Source: JAGLTA01 sp034660735 | GTDB taxonomy: Bacteria; Patescibacteriota; Patescibacteriia; JAACEG01 | Direction: 5' to 3' | NCBI GenBank assembly: GCA_034660735.1 | Contig: JAYEJQ010000061.1 | Location: 1-9,372, forward strand | Length of the DNA stretch: 9,372 nt | Part shown: in pieces, positions 1 through 6,577 of the stretch | Numbering within the stretch: the first letter of the stretch is position 1 | Layout: each line of letters starts with the position of its first letter | Made by a program: the position numbers and the translations under genes | The notes under the pieces: generated by a model | What the model was told of the DNA's origin: nothing | The model's database searches: none | What the model saw: only the letters and a program-made list of their open reading frames with translations

Positions 1-2
1 CA

Positions 3-95
3 AATCCAATTTTTTTCATATTGTTTTATATTATTATTTCTTTAATATTTTACAAATTTTTCCTTAAAAAAACGCGTATTTTACTAAAAAAATAA
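3..95 (+). CDS. Possible 3' end of a membrane-protein gene entering from the left
   Basis: An open frame enters from the left edge and stops with TAA at 93-95. It reads as a hydrophobic stretch rich in Phe, Ile, Leu and Tyr, followed by a basic tail (FFLKKTRILLKK). That is what the last membrane helix and cytoplasmic tail of a membrane protein would look like. The plus-strand terminator at 127-167 begins about 30 bases later, which fits a gene ending here. The DNA is so AT-rich that Phe/Ile/Leu codons arise easily by chance, and only 30 codons are visible, so the call is weak. Confidence 0.2.
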   Translation, partial: NPIFFILFYIIISLIFYKFFLKKTRILLKK

Positions 96-126
96 AATAA
101 AATAATTATAATTAAATTTCAAATTT

Positions 127-167
127 TTAGCGAAAATGGACGACCGTCCGTTTTCGCTAATTTTTTT
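127..167 (+). terminator. Strong hairpin terminator, possibly bidirectional
   Basis: Positions 127-136 (TTAGCGAAAA) pair perfectly with 151-160. One T-G wobble (137/150) and GGAC/GTCC (138-141 with 146-149) continue the stem to about 15 pairs, closing on a 4-base loop. A run of seven T follows at 161-167, with more T beyond, so on the plus strand it is a textbook intrinsic terminator. On the minus strand the tract after the stem is mainly A then T, so it would end aroA transcription (stop at 235) less efficiently. Confidence 0.8.
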
Positions 168-234
168 ATTTTTTTAAAAAATTTTTTAGGCATTTTAATA
201 TTTATTTCTATAAAAAATATTTCGTAATTTAAAA

Positions 235-1527
235 TTAATTGCGCGACATATCTTCTGATGTCTCCCAAAAACGCGGAAAAGTTTTATTTACGCATGACGG
301 ATCGTTGATTTTTAGATTTCCGATTTTTGTTCCTAAAACCGCAAAACTCATCGCCATTCTATGGTCGTCATAAGTGTCAATGCTTATTTTCAAAAAATCA
401 ATATCGCTAAAATCCTTTTTCTCCCCTATCTCAATAAAATCTTTACCCTCCCTGACTTTGACACCTAATTTTTTTAACTCCGCCGCAGGCGCGGAAATGC
501 GGTCGCATTCTTTTAATCTTAAATTGGCAATTCCCGTAATTAAAGTTTTACCTGGAATAAGTGGCGCGATTGCCATTAGAGTTGTCGCGGTATCTGGAAT
601 ATCCTCCATATCTATTTTTCTTAAACTGTTTAGTGCTCCATTTTTAGGTCCGATAATCTTTATTTCGCTATCGCTTAATTCAACTTTCGCGCCTAATTTT
701 TTACAAATTTTATAAAATTGCAAATCTCCCTGAACGCTATTTTTGCTTAAATTTTTTAAAATTATCGTTCCGTTGTGAATTGTTGATAAAGCCATAAAAT
801 ACGAAGCCGCGGACCCGTCGCCCTCAACCATAACTTTTGTCGGTTGATATTTTTGCGGCGGAACAAAAAAACTTCTGTAATTATTATTTTCAACGTTAAC
901 GCCGAACTTTTTCATTTCATTGATAGTTATGTCAATATACGGCTTGCTTGTTAAATTTCCATCAACTTCAATTTTTAATCCGTTTGGCAAAACAGGCGCA
1001 ATTTGCAGAAGCGCCGTGAAATACTGACTGGACACATCGCCTTTCATTTTTATTTTTTTCTTAAAATTTTCTTTTCCGATAATTTCAGCAGGCAAAAATC
1101 CGCCTTGCGATTTTATTTCAGCGCCTATATTTTTTAACCCGTCTATTAAATATTTGTTCGGCCGCGCGCGCAGAGATTTGTTCCCATCTATAATTGTTTT
1201 ATCTTTTCGCAAAGCCGCTACAGCCAAAAGAAGGCGGGTTGAAACGCCGCTGCCGCCTAAATACAATTTTTTCGCTCCGATTGCAAACTTACCTCCCTGA
1301 CCGTAAATTCTTAGCCCATTATTAATTTTTTCAATTTTAATTCCTAATTCTTTAAGCGCTTCTAGTATTCTGTCCGCGTCATCGCATTCCGCGGGACGCA
1401 AAATTTCACTCTCGCCATTTGCCAAACTTGCTAAAACAAAATTACGTAGAGTCATTGATTTGCTGCCTGGCAAAAAAATCTCCGCGTTTATTTTATTCTC
1501 AATTTTTAAAATCTCTTTTTGCTCCAT
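235..1527 (-). CDS. aroA: 3-phosphoshikimate 1-carboxyvinyltransferase (EPSP synthase)
   Basis: EPSP synthase joins shikimate-3-phosphate and phosphoenolpyruvate to give EPSP, the sixth shikimate step, in the cytoplasm. The 430 residues match the usual length (about 427 in E. coli). Family motifs appear in order: LPGSKSMTLR at 19-28 (Lys23, Ser24, Arg28 contact substrates), GGSGVSTR at 91-98, RARP at 120-123, GDVSSQ at 163-168, VEGDGSAASY at 234-243, the catalytic-Asp region DMEDIPDTA at 306-314, LKECDR at 338-343, DDHRMAM at 387-393 and a C-terminal NKTFPRF (Lys415). The start codon at 1527 places the first motif at the normal distance; no Shine-Dalgarno is visible. It begins 13 bases after the fic stop and is probably co-transcribed with aroC and fic. 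The second motif is unusual: most enzymes have GNAGTxxR or GNSGTxxR, here Gly-Gly-Ser-Gly-Val. Confidence 0.97.
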   Translation of the reverse strand: MEQKEILKIENKINAEIFLPGSKSMTLRNFVLASLANGESEILRPAECDDADRILEALKELGIKIEKINNGLRIYGQGGKFAIGAKKLYLGGSGVSTRLLLAVAALRKDKTIIDGNKSLRARPNKYLIDGLKNIGAEIKSQGGFLPAEIIGKENFKKKIKMKGDVSSQYFTALLQIAPVLPNGLKIEVDGNLTSKPYIDITINEMKKFGVNVENNNYRSFFVPPQKYQPTKVMVEGDGSAASYFMALSTIHNGTIILKNLSKNSVQGDLQFYKICKKLGAKVELSDSEIKIIGPKNGALNSLRKIDMEDIPDTATTLMAIAPLIPGKTLITGIANLRLKECDRISAPAAELKKLGVKVREGKDFIEIGEKKDFSDIDFLKISIDTYDDHRMAMSFAVLGTKIGNLKINDPSCVNKTFPRFWETSEDMSRN

Positions 1528-1540
1528 TTTATAACAAAAA

Positions 1541-2890
1541 TTATAAAAATAGCTTATTAATTTTATCGTCGGGATAATAATAAATATTTCTGCCTTGTTT
1601 TTTTGATATTAAAAACTTTTGTTTTTCTAATCCCTTTAAATCTTTAATTGATGTTGGTTTACTAATCTGATAAATATTCATATGTATTTTTAATGAAGTT
1701 CTTTCTTCTGGCGCTCTATAAAAATATTGCAAAAGTTGTATCTGCCTTTCATTAAAATCATATTTTAATCTTACCTGTTTGTTCATTTGCAAGTTTCCTT
1801 TCTGTTCTTTTTTTAAGTACTCTTCAAATTCTTTTACAGCTAATTTAATTTTTTTAATATTATAATCAATAAAATAAGTTAAATCATTATCGTCCTGTTC
1901 GCTATACACATAAGACATAGCATATTGCTTAGGAGATTTTTTTATAATTTTTGATATCGGCAGATAAACAAACGCCCAATAATTATTTTTTAATAAATAC
2001 CAATAGAAAAAAAGCCGCGCTAATCTTCCATTCCCGTCAGTAAAAGGATGCAGATATCCGATCCAAAAATGCAGCATAATCGCTTTAACAACAGGATGAA
2101 TAAAATTATCGCTTTCTAATTCGTCGTTAGCAAACAAAATCATTCTTTTTAATTCTTTTTTTACAAAATTAATATTTGGCGCTTTGTGATATGTTTTTCC
2201 AGTTATGCAATCTATTACAGAAATGTCATCTTTGTCTGTTCTCAAGCAAGGCTGTTTTCTTTCGTCTGTGAACGTATTCTTGGTTATTATTTTATGCAAC
2301 TCCAGCAGTAAATCCATATCCATCTGTCTATTTTTATATTCATTCTCTAATAATTGCATTGTTAAATAATTATTTAAAATCATCTGCTCAGATTCATTTT
2401 TCGGCTTTCTATTTTCCCTTAAAAATTTTTTCGCGACTTTCTTTGTTGTTGCCGCGCCCTCTAACTGTGAAGACGCTATGGCTTCCTCCATAATGCCTTT
2501 AGAAATCAATTTTTGCTTATTATTTTTATCAATTTCATATTTAGAAGAAAATAATTTGCCTCCTGTATTCATATCAATATTATTAAAAAATTCTTCAATT
2601 TTTGGCAATTTAATCCATCTAAAAACGCAATTTTTATCATCTAATATAGGAGTTCTCTCGCTTTTAATTTCTCTAAAAAATTTAACAACATTCCAAAGTT
2701 TTTCATTCTTAATATTTTTCGGTGTAAGTTGCTTATATTGAAATTTATCCCAATATAAATATTCTGGTGAAAAAGATTTCTCAATAAAATTAAAATCCTC
2801 TTTTTTTTTAGTTTTCTCTTTATTAAGAATATTCATTATTTCACCCATCTTTAATTCTTTAATTAAAGGTTTTTTTAATTTAAAAAACAT
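1541..2890 (-). CDS. Fic-domain protein AMP-transferase with inhibitory helix and C-terminal winged helix
   Basis: Fic enzymes usually transfer AMP from ATP onto a hydroxyl side chain of a target protein. The 449 residues hold, in order: a charged N-terminus; an N-terminal helical region containing SSQLEG at 140-145, which fits the inhibitory (S/T)xxxE(G/N) motif whose Glu144 would block ATP; the complete catalytic motif HPFTDGNGRLAR at 281-292, with His281 as base and Asp285 for metal; and a winged-helix-like C-terminus (about 376-440, from NERQIQLLQYF to a GRNIYYY wing). An intact active site and inhibitor predict a regulated, functional enzyme. It is longer than many relatives (about 370 residues), so a start at Met15 or Met19 (GGGTGA lies six bases before Met19) is possible. 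It lies between aroC and aroA on the same strand, behind a repeated operator-like site. Target and role are unknown; a toxin-like role is possible but no antitoxin gene is visible nearby. Confidence 0.92.
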   Translation of the reverse strand: MFFKLKKPLIKELKMGEIMNILNKEKTKKKEDFNFIEKSFSPEYLYWDKFQYKQLTPKNIKNEKLWNVVKFFREIKSERTPILDDKNCVFRWIKLPKIEEFFNNIDMNTGGKLFSSKYEIDKNNKQKLISKGIMEEAIASSQLEGAATTKKVAKKFLRENRKPKNESEQMILNNYLTMQLLENEYKNRQMDMDLLLELHKIITKNTFTDERKQPCLRTDKDDISVIDCITGKTYHKAPNINFVKKELKRMILFANDELESDNFIHPVVKAIMLHFWIGYLHPFTDGNGRLARLFFYWYLLKNNYWAFVYLPISKIIKKSPKQYAMSYVYSEQDDNDLTYFIDYNIKKIKLAVKEFEEYLKKEQKGNLQMNKQVRLKYDFNERQIQLLQYFYRAPEERTSLKIHMNIYQISKPTSIKDLKGLEKQKFLISKKQGRNIYYYPDDKINKLFL

Positions 2891-2907
2891 AATTTATAAA
2901 TATTAAA

Positions 2908-2949
2908 ATAGGTATACATTTACCTATACTTTACCTATTGTATACCTAT
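2908..2949 (-). promoter_or_regulatory. Phased operator-like repeat array upstream of fic
   Basis: Read on the minus strand, three 11-base units follow each other without gaps: ATAGGTATACA, ATAGGTAAAGT and ATAGGTAAATG. An inverted half-site, TATACCTAT, follows directly. The ATAGGT cores start at exact 11-bp intervals (plus-strand ACCTAT at 2944, 2933 and 2922), so they lie on one face of the helix. The outer arms 2908-2918 and 2939-2949 form a perfect 11-bp inverted repeat. The array begins 18 bases before the fic start and overlaps the proposed -10 box, which suits repression, perhaps by the Fic winged helix itself. Confidence 0.65.
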
Positions 2950-2964
2950 CTAAAAAAATTGCAA
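2937..2964 (-). promoter_or_regulatory. Candidate sigma70-type promoter for fic and aroA
   Basis: On the minus strand TTGCAA (2964-2959) is followed by 16 bases and TACAAT (2942-2937), four-of-six and five-of-six matches to the consensus -35 and -10. Transcription would start near 2930, leaving a leader of about 40 bases before fic. The -10 box sits inside the repeat array. In AT-rich DNA such matches are common, so the support comes mostly from position. Confidence 0.4.
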
Positions 2965-2975
2965 ATTATATAAAA

Positions 2976-4178
2976 TTACATCCTCTCCCATAAATCCAGC
3001 ATAACAAGCGCCGACAACGCTTCTGCCACTGGCGGAACTCTTATTACAATGCATGGATCGTGCCGTCCGCTGATTGTTATTTTCTCATTTTTCAATGTTT
3101 TAATATTTATTGTATCCTGCTCAATCCCGATTGACGCGGTCGGTTTTATCGCGAGCCGAAAAACAACAGGCATTGAATTTGTAATTCCGCCTAAAATTCC
3201 GCCTGAATTGTTTGTTTTTGCCTTAATATTTTTGTTTTTGTCAATATAAAAAGGGTCGTTATGCTCGCTCCCTTTCATTTTTGCCGCATAAAAACCAGCT
3301 CCAAACTCAACTCCTTTTACTGCTGGAATAGAAAACATTGCGTGAGATAAAACGCTTTCCGCAGAATTAAACAGCGGTTCGCCAAGACCGATCGGCAAGC
3401 CGTTTATAGCACATTCAACAATTCCGCCGACGGAATTTTTTTCGCTTTTCGCTTTTTCTATCTCCTTAATCATTTTTTCCGCTATTTTTTTATCTGGACA
3501 GCGGACTAAATTAGAATAAACGTTTTTCTTGATTTCAGTGAAACTCAATTCTCTATTTATCGCGATATTTCCAATCTGTTTTGTAAAAGCGCGAATTTCA
3601 ACGCCCCTACTATTCAAAATTTTTTTCGCGATCGCGCCAGCCGCTACCATACAGGCAGTCATCCGCCCAGAAGCGAAACCGCCGCCGCGATAGTCAAACA
3701 CGCTGGCATATTTTTTTCTTGCGGTAAAATCTGCGTGCCCTGGACGCGGCGTTAATCTTATATTTTCGTAAGATTTTGAATGCGTGCTGGTATTGAAAAT
3801 TTCTATTCTGATTTTTTCGCCAGTTGTTTTTCTATTTTTAATTCCGCTAATAATATGTATTTTATCAGCTTCCTGCCGCGCGGTTGACAATCCGCTCACG
3901 CTCCTTCTTTTATCAACTTCGTCTTGTATCTCTTTTTCACTAATTTTAGTATTTTTCGGAATTCCTTCTAAAAAAAAGCCAATCTTTTTTCCGTGCGAAT
4001 CTCCAAAAATTGATAATCTGATTTTTACGCCGAAAGGAGCCGAAAAAGGCATCGGATTTTTTTTATCTTTTCTTAAATCATCAAAAAATTCAGGATTGTT
4101 TTTTTTATCCTGAACTGGATTATCAATAATTTCCTCTTTGCCGCGATTATTTTCTAATATTATTTTTATTTCAGACAT
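2976..4178 (-). CDS. aroC: Chorismate synthase
   Basis: Chorismate synthase converts EPSP to chorismate using reduced flavin, the final shikimate step. Three family signatures are present: GDSHGKKIGFFLEGIP (59-74, with the conserved His62), GGGFASGRMTACMVAAG (165-181) and GRHDPCIVIRVPPVAEAL (371-388). RPGHADF (145-151) is also typical. The protein is 400 residues, against about 360 in the family, because roughly 45 extra residues rich in Lys, Asp, Glu and Asn precede the point where homologues begin (SAPFGVKIRLSIFG). Met43 (start codon 4052) would give a normal-length enzyme, but neither start has a visible Shine-Dalgarno. The gene lies 85 bases upstream of fic, is followed by the next enzyme-linked gene aroA after fic, and is divergent from the malic enzyme gene. 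Confidence 0.96.
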   Translation of the reverse strand: MSEIKIILENNRGKEEIIDNPVQDKKNNPEFFDDLRKDKKNPMPFSAPFGVKIRLSIFGDSHGKKIGFFLEGIPKNTKISEKEIQDEVDKRRSVSGLSTARQEADKIHIISGIKNRKTTGEKIRIEIFNTSTHSKSYENIRLTPRPGHADFTARKKYASVFDYRGGGFASGRMTACMVAAGAIAKKILNSRGVEIRAFTKQIGNIAINRELSFTEIKKNVYSNLVRCPDKKIAEKMIKEIEKAKSEKNSVGGIVECAINGLPIGLGEPLFNSAESVLSHAMFSIPAVKGVEFGAGFYAAKMKGSEHNDPFYIDKNKNIKAKTNNSGGILGGITNSMPVVFRLAIKPTASIGIEQDTINIKTLKNEKITISGRHDPCIVIRVPPVAEALSALVMLDLWERM

Positions 4179-4229
4179 AGTAAATTTTATTAAAAAACAT
4201 TTTTTTGATATTCCATTCTCTTAAAAATA

Positions 4230-4238
4230 TGATATAAT
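4230..4238 (+). promoter_or_regulatory. Extended -10 promoter for the malic enzyme gene
   Basis: The bases TGATATAAT form a perfect extended -10 element (TG, one base, TATAAT at 4233-4238). The only -35-like hexamer upstream (TTGATA, 4205-4210) is 22 bases away, too far for normal spacing, but extended -10 promoters can work without one. Transcription would begin near 4245, giving a leader of about 200 bases that contains the palindromic element at 4312-4380. Confidence 0.5.
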
Positions 4239-4311
4239 AAATTAAAAAATTAAACAAGATAAATTTTAATATCTGTAAATTATAAAATAATTAAAAAACG
4301 AAAGTATAAAC

Positions 4312-4380
4312 TCCCTTAATCCCCCTTATCAGGGGGAAATCTTTTTTTTAAATATCCCACACTGACAAGGGGGTTTGGGG
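4312..4380 (+). repeat. C/G-rich palindromic element in the malic enzyme leader
   Basis: A small hairpin TCCCCC (4320-4325) / GGGGGA (4332-4337) with loop TTATCA is followed within a few bases by eight T (4342-4349), so it resembles an intrinsic terminator. A second, larger inverted match also exists: CCCTTAATCCCCCTTATCAG (4312-4331) against CTGACAAGGGGGTTTGGGG (4362-4380), imperfect. The two pairings compete for the same bases. The style is that of dispersed palindromic repeats found in many bacterial genomes; an attenuator is the alternative. Confidence 0.6.
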
Positions 4381-4442
4381 GGTTGGGTTATATTGTAATA
4401 AATTTTTATATTTTGTGGATTCAAAATAATAATTATCAAAAT

Positions 4443-5818
4443 ATGGATTATAACAAAAAAGCCATTGCTTTGCATAAAAAGCATAAAGGCAAAATTGAAA
4501 TTAAATTAAAAACACCAATAAATAATAAAGAGGCACTGTCAACCGTTTACACTCCCGGGGTTGCGGAAGTTAGCAGACAAATTCATAATGACGAAAAAAA
4601 AGCGTATCAACTAACAATGAAAGCGAATTCTTTAGCAATCGTGAGCGACGGATCCGCTGTTTTGGGTTTAGGAAATATCGGCGCTTTGGCAGCTATTCCA
4701 GTAATGGAAGGAAAAGCGGCGCTTTTTAAAAAATTTGCTGACATAGACGCTTTTCCAATTTGTGTTAAAACTCAAAAAAGCGAAGAGATAATTCAACTTG
4801 TTGAAAATATTTCTCCAAATTTTGCCGCGATAAATTTAGAAGACATTTCCGCGCCGCGATGCTTTGAAATAGAAGAAAAATTGCAAAATATCGGAATTCC
4901 AGTTATGCACGACGATCAGCACGGAACAGCCGTGGTTGTTTTAGCTTCATTGATAAACGGGTTAAAAATAGTTAAAAAAGATATTGCGAAAATAAAAATT
5001 GTGATTAATGGAGCTGGGTCAGCCGGTTACGCGATTTTAAAATTATTGCGTTCAGCTGGAGCGAAAAATTTTTTAATATGCGACACAAAAGGAATTATTT
5101 ACTCCAACAGGGTTGATATAAAAAACAATGCCTATAAGCGAGACATTGCTAAAATTACGAACAAAAAAAATATCGCCGGAGGATTGCGAGACGCGCTGAA
5201 AAACGCGGATGTTTTTATAGGCGTATCAGCTCCAAATATTTTAAAAAAAGAATGGGTTAAATATATGAACGAAAAACCAATAATATTCGCTTTAGCAAAT
5301 CCGATTCCTGAAATTCTTCCGCCAAACGCGCTTGACGGCGGAGCTTTTATTGCCGCAACTGGCAGATCTGATTTTCCTAATCAGATTAATAACGCGCTTG
5401 CTTTCCCAGGAATATTTAGGGGAGCGATAGACGCGATGGCTTTACGAATTACTGAAAAAATGAAACTTGCGGCAAGTTTTGCGATTGCCGACTTTATTAA
5501 AACGCCAAGAAAAAATAATTTTATTCCTGCGGTTTTAAATAAAAAAGTTCATCTCGCGGTCGCGCNNNNNNNNNNNNNNNNNNNNNNNNNNNNNNNNNNN
5601 NNNNNNNNNNNNNNNNNNNNNNNNNNNNNNNNNNNNNNNNNNNNNNNNNNNNNNNNNNNNNNNNNGCTTTACGAATTACTGAAAAAATGAAACTTGCGGC
5701 AAGTTTTGCGATTGCCGACTTTATTAAAACGCCAAGAAAAAATAATTTTATTCCTGCGGTTTTAAATAAAAAAGTTCATCTCGCGGTCGCGCGCGCGGTA
5801 AAAAACGCAACGAAATAA
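4443..5818 (+). CDS. Malic enzyme (malate dehydrogenase, decarboxylating); 3' part split by a scaffold gap
   Basis: Malic enzyme oxidatively decarboxylates malate to pyruvate and CO2, yielding NADH or NADPH. From ATG 4443 the motifs are YTPGVAEV (36-43, catalytic Tyr36), EGKAALF with the catalytic Lys91, NLEDISAPRCF (131-141, metal ligands Glu133/Asp134), HDDQHGTA (156-163, metal ligand Asp158), a Rossmann GAGSAG (190-195), LANPIPE (284-290) and SDFPNQINNALAFPGIFRGA (309-328). An in-frame TTG at 4383 is possible, but homologues begin near this ATG. Positions 5439-5565 and 5666-5792 are identical and flank 100 N. Removing one copy and the Ns restores an open frame ending VHLAVARAVKNATK and TAA at 5816-5818, 382 residues, normal for short bacterial and archaeal malic enzymes without a phosphotransacetylase domain. 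An apparent earlier stop after the gap is a frame artefact. Cofactor preference cannot be settled; an Asp follows the second Rossmann strand (CDTKG). Confidence 0.95.
5439..5792. other. Scaffold gap with duplicated contig ends (assembly artefact)
   Basis: A 127-base block (5439-5565) is repeated without a mismatch at 5666-5792, separated by exactly 100 N (5566-5665). One hundred N is the usual placeholder for a gap of unknown size, and 127 is a common maximum k-mer length in short-read assemblers. Two contigs that overlapped by one k-mer were therefore probably joined without merging the overlap. The true sequence very likely runs straight through, because merging the copies restores the malic enzyme frame. 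Confidence 0.93.
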
Positions 5819-5820
5819 TT

Positions 5821-6171
5821 TTATATTTTCTTAAATTTAACGCTAATTAGCGGTTCGTATTTGTTTTGATAGTCGTCTGAAATTTCTATCGGCTCGCCTT
5901 TTGCTATGCAATTTACAGCCATATCGCTTAATAAAATATTGTCGGTTTCTATATCCATTTTAATCTTATCTAATTTGTCAAATTCGCTCTTAAAGTCAGA
6001 TTCTATCTTGTCTTTTATCTGTCTTTTCGCGTCTCTCGCATTTTTACAGTCTTCGTCGGCTTTTTGATATTCAGACGAACTATCAAAAGCTTCTTTAAAA
6101 ACGGCTTTTATTTTTTTCTGTTTTTTTTTAGATGTTTGAATTCTACTAAACACCTCCTGCATTTTTTGCAT
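5821..6171 (-). CDS. Small charged, coiled-coil-like protein of unknown function
   Basis: I do not recognise this 116-residue protein. The first 80 residues are highly charged and look helical, with Lys-rich (KKKQKKIK, 15-22) and mixed-charge heptad-like stretches (about 36-75), suggesting a coiled coil. The last 35 residues, containing NCIAKGEPIEISDDYQNKYE, look more globular. There is no signal peptide or membrane segment. It is convergent with the malic enzyme gene, the two stop codons being two bases apart. Met1 and Met4 are both possible starts; neither has an upstream Shine-Dalgarno. Oddly, a strong Shine-Dalgarno-like AGGAGGTG lies inside codons 5-8 (6158-6151), with no start codon at a suitable distance after it. 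Confidence 0.7.
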   Translation of the reverse strand: MQKMQEVFSRIQTSKKKQKKIKAVFKEAFDSSSEYQKADEDCKNARDAKRQIKDKIESDFKSEFDKLDKIKMDIETDNILLSDMAVNCIAKGEPIEISDDYQNKYEPLISVKFKKI

Positions 6172-6201
6172 AAATTATATTTATTAAAATTTTAAATAAA
6201 C

Positions 6202-6235
6202 AAGCATCTTAATTAAAAGATGCTTTTATTTTTTA
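6202..6235 (+). terminator. Hairpin terminator between two small genes
   Basis: AAGCATCTT (6202-6210) pairs perfectly with AAGATGCTT (6217-6225) across a six-base loop. A T-rich tract (TTATTTTTTAT) follows on the plus strand. In the minus direction the stem is followed by GTTTATTT, a weaker tract. It probably ends transcription of the 79-residue gene (minus strand) and could also stop plus-strand readthrough from the malic enzyme gene, which has no terminator closer to its stop. Confidence 0.65.
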
Positions 6236-6274
6236 TAGATAAACTCCGTAAAAAAAATAATCGCGGACAATCCG

Positions 6275-6514
6275 CTAAGCAGAATATTTTGAAGATTTTC
6301 GTTTTAATCTTTTATAATCTTTCTTTTCTATTTTTGAAAATCCGACAAAATTACTGTTATTTTTAATCTTTTCTAATGAATATAATCGCGCCGCTTCTTT
6401 AGATGTGAAACCTTGTTTTTCTAATTTTCCAACTTCTTTTATTGAGTTCTCTATGGCAGAGATATTTTCCGCATCTTCAATAGCGGATTGATATGATATT
6501 TGCTCTTTATTCAT
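6275..6514 (-). CDS. Small hypothetical protein
   Basis: This 79-residue frame is not recognised. It is hydrophilic and probably helical: an acidic N-terminal half (about 10-32, IEDAENISAIENSIKE), a short FTSKEAARLYSLEKI segment (36-50) and a strongly basic C-terminus (KKDYKRLKRKSSKYS, 64-78). No membrane segment or signal peptide is visible. It follows ftsZ on the same strand after about 60 bases of degenerate repeats, so it may be in the ftsZ transcript and is followed by the terminator at 6202-6235. No Shine-Dalgarno is seen. The patterned composition argues for a real gene, but its length leaves some doubt. Confidence 0.6.
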   Translation of the reverse strand: MNKEQISYQSAIEDAENISAIENSIKEVGKLEKQGFTSKEAARLYSLEKIKNNSNFVGFSKIEKKDYKRLKRKSSKYSA

Positions 6515-6523
6515 AAATTAAAA

Positions 6524-6575
6524 TATTAAAATGTTTGCGTATTAAAATGTTAAAGTGTTATCGTATTAAAGTATT
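6524..6575. repeat. Degenerate AT-rich repeats between ftsZ and the 79-residue gene
   Basis: The 12-mer TATTAAAATGTT occurs identically at 6524-6535 and 6540-6551, and a related TATTAAAGTATT lies at 6564-6575. The second and third units are each preceded by CG. They fill the whole spacer between the two minus-strand genes. No hairpin is obvious and the function is unknown. Confidence 0.55.
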
Positions 6576-6577
6576 TT

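Noticed and set aside
2908..2949. A plasmid-type replication origin with iterons
   Set aside because: There is no replication initiator gene nearby, and the chromosomal housekeeping context and promoter overlap favour an operator.
5666..5690. Malic enzyme ending at a stop right after the N gap
   Set aside because: The reading frame after the gap is only an effect of the arbitrary 100-N length; the duplicated copy in its proper frame continues to the stop at 5816-5818.
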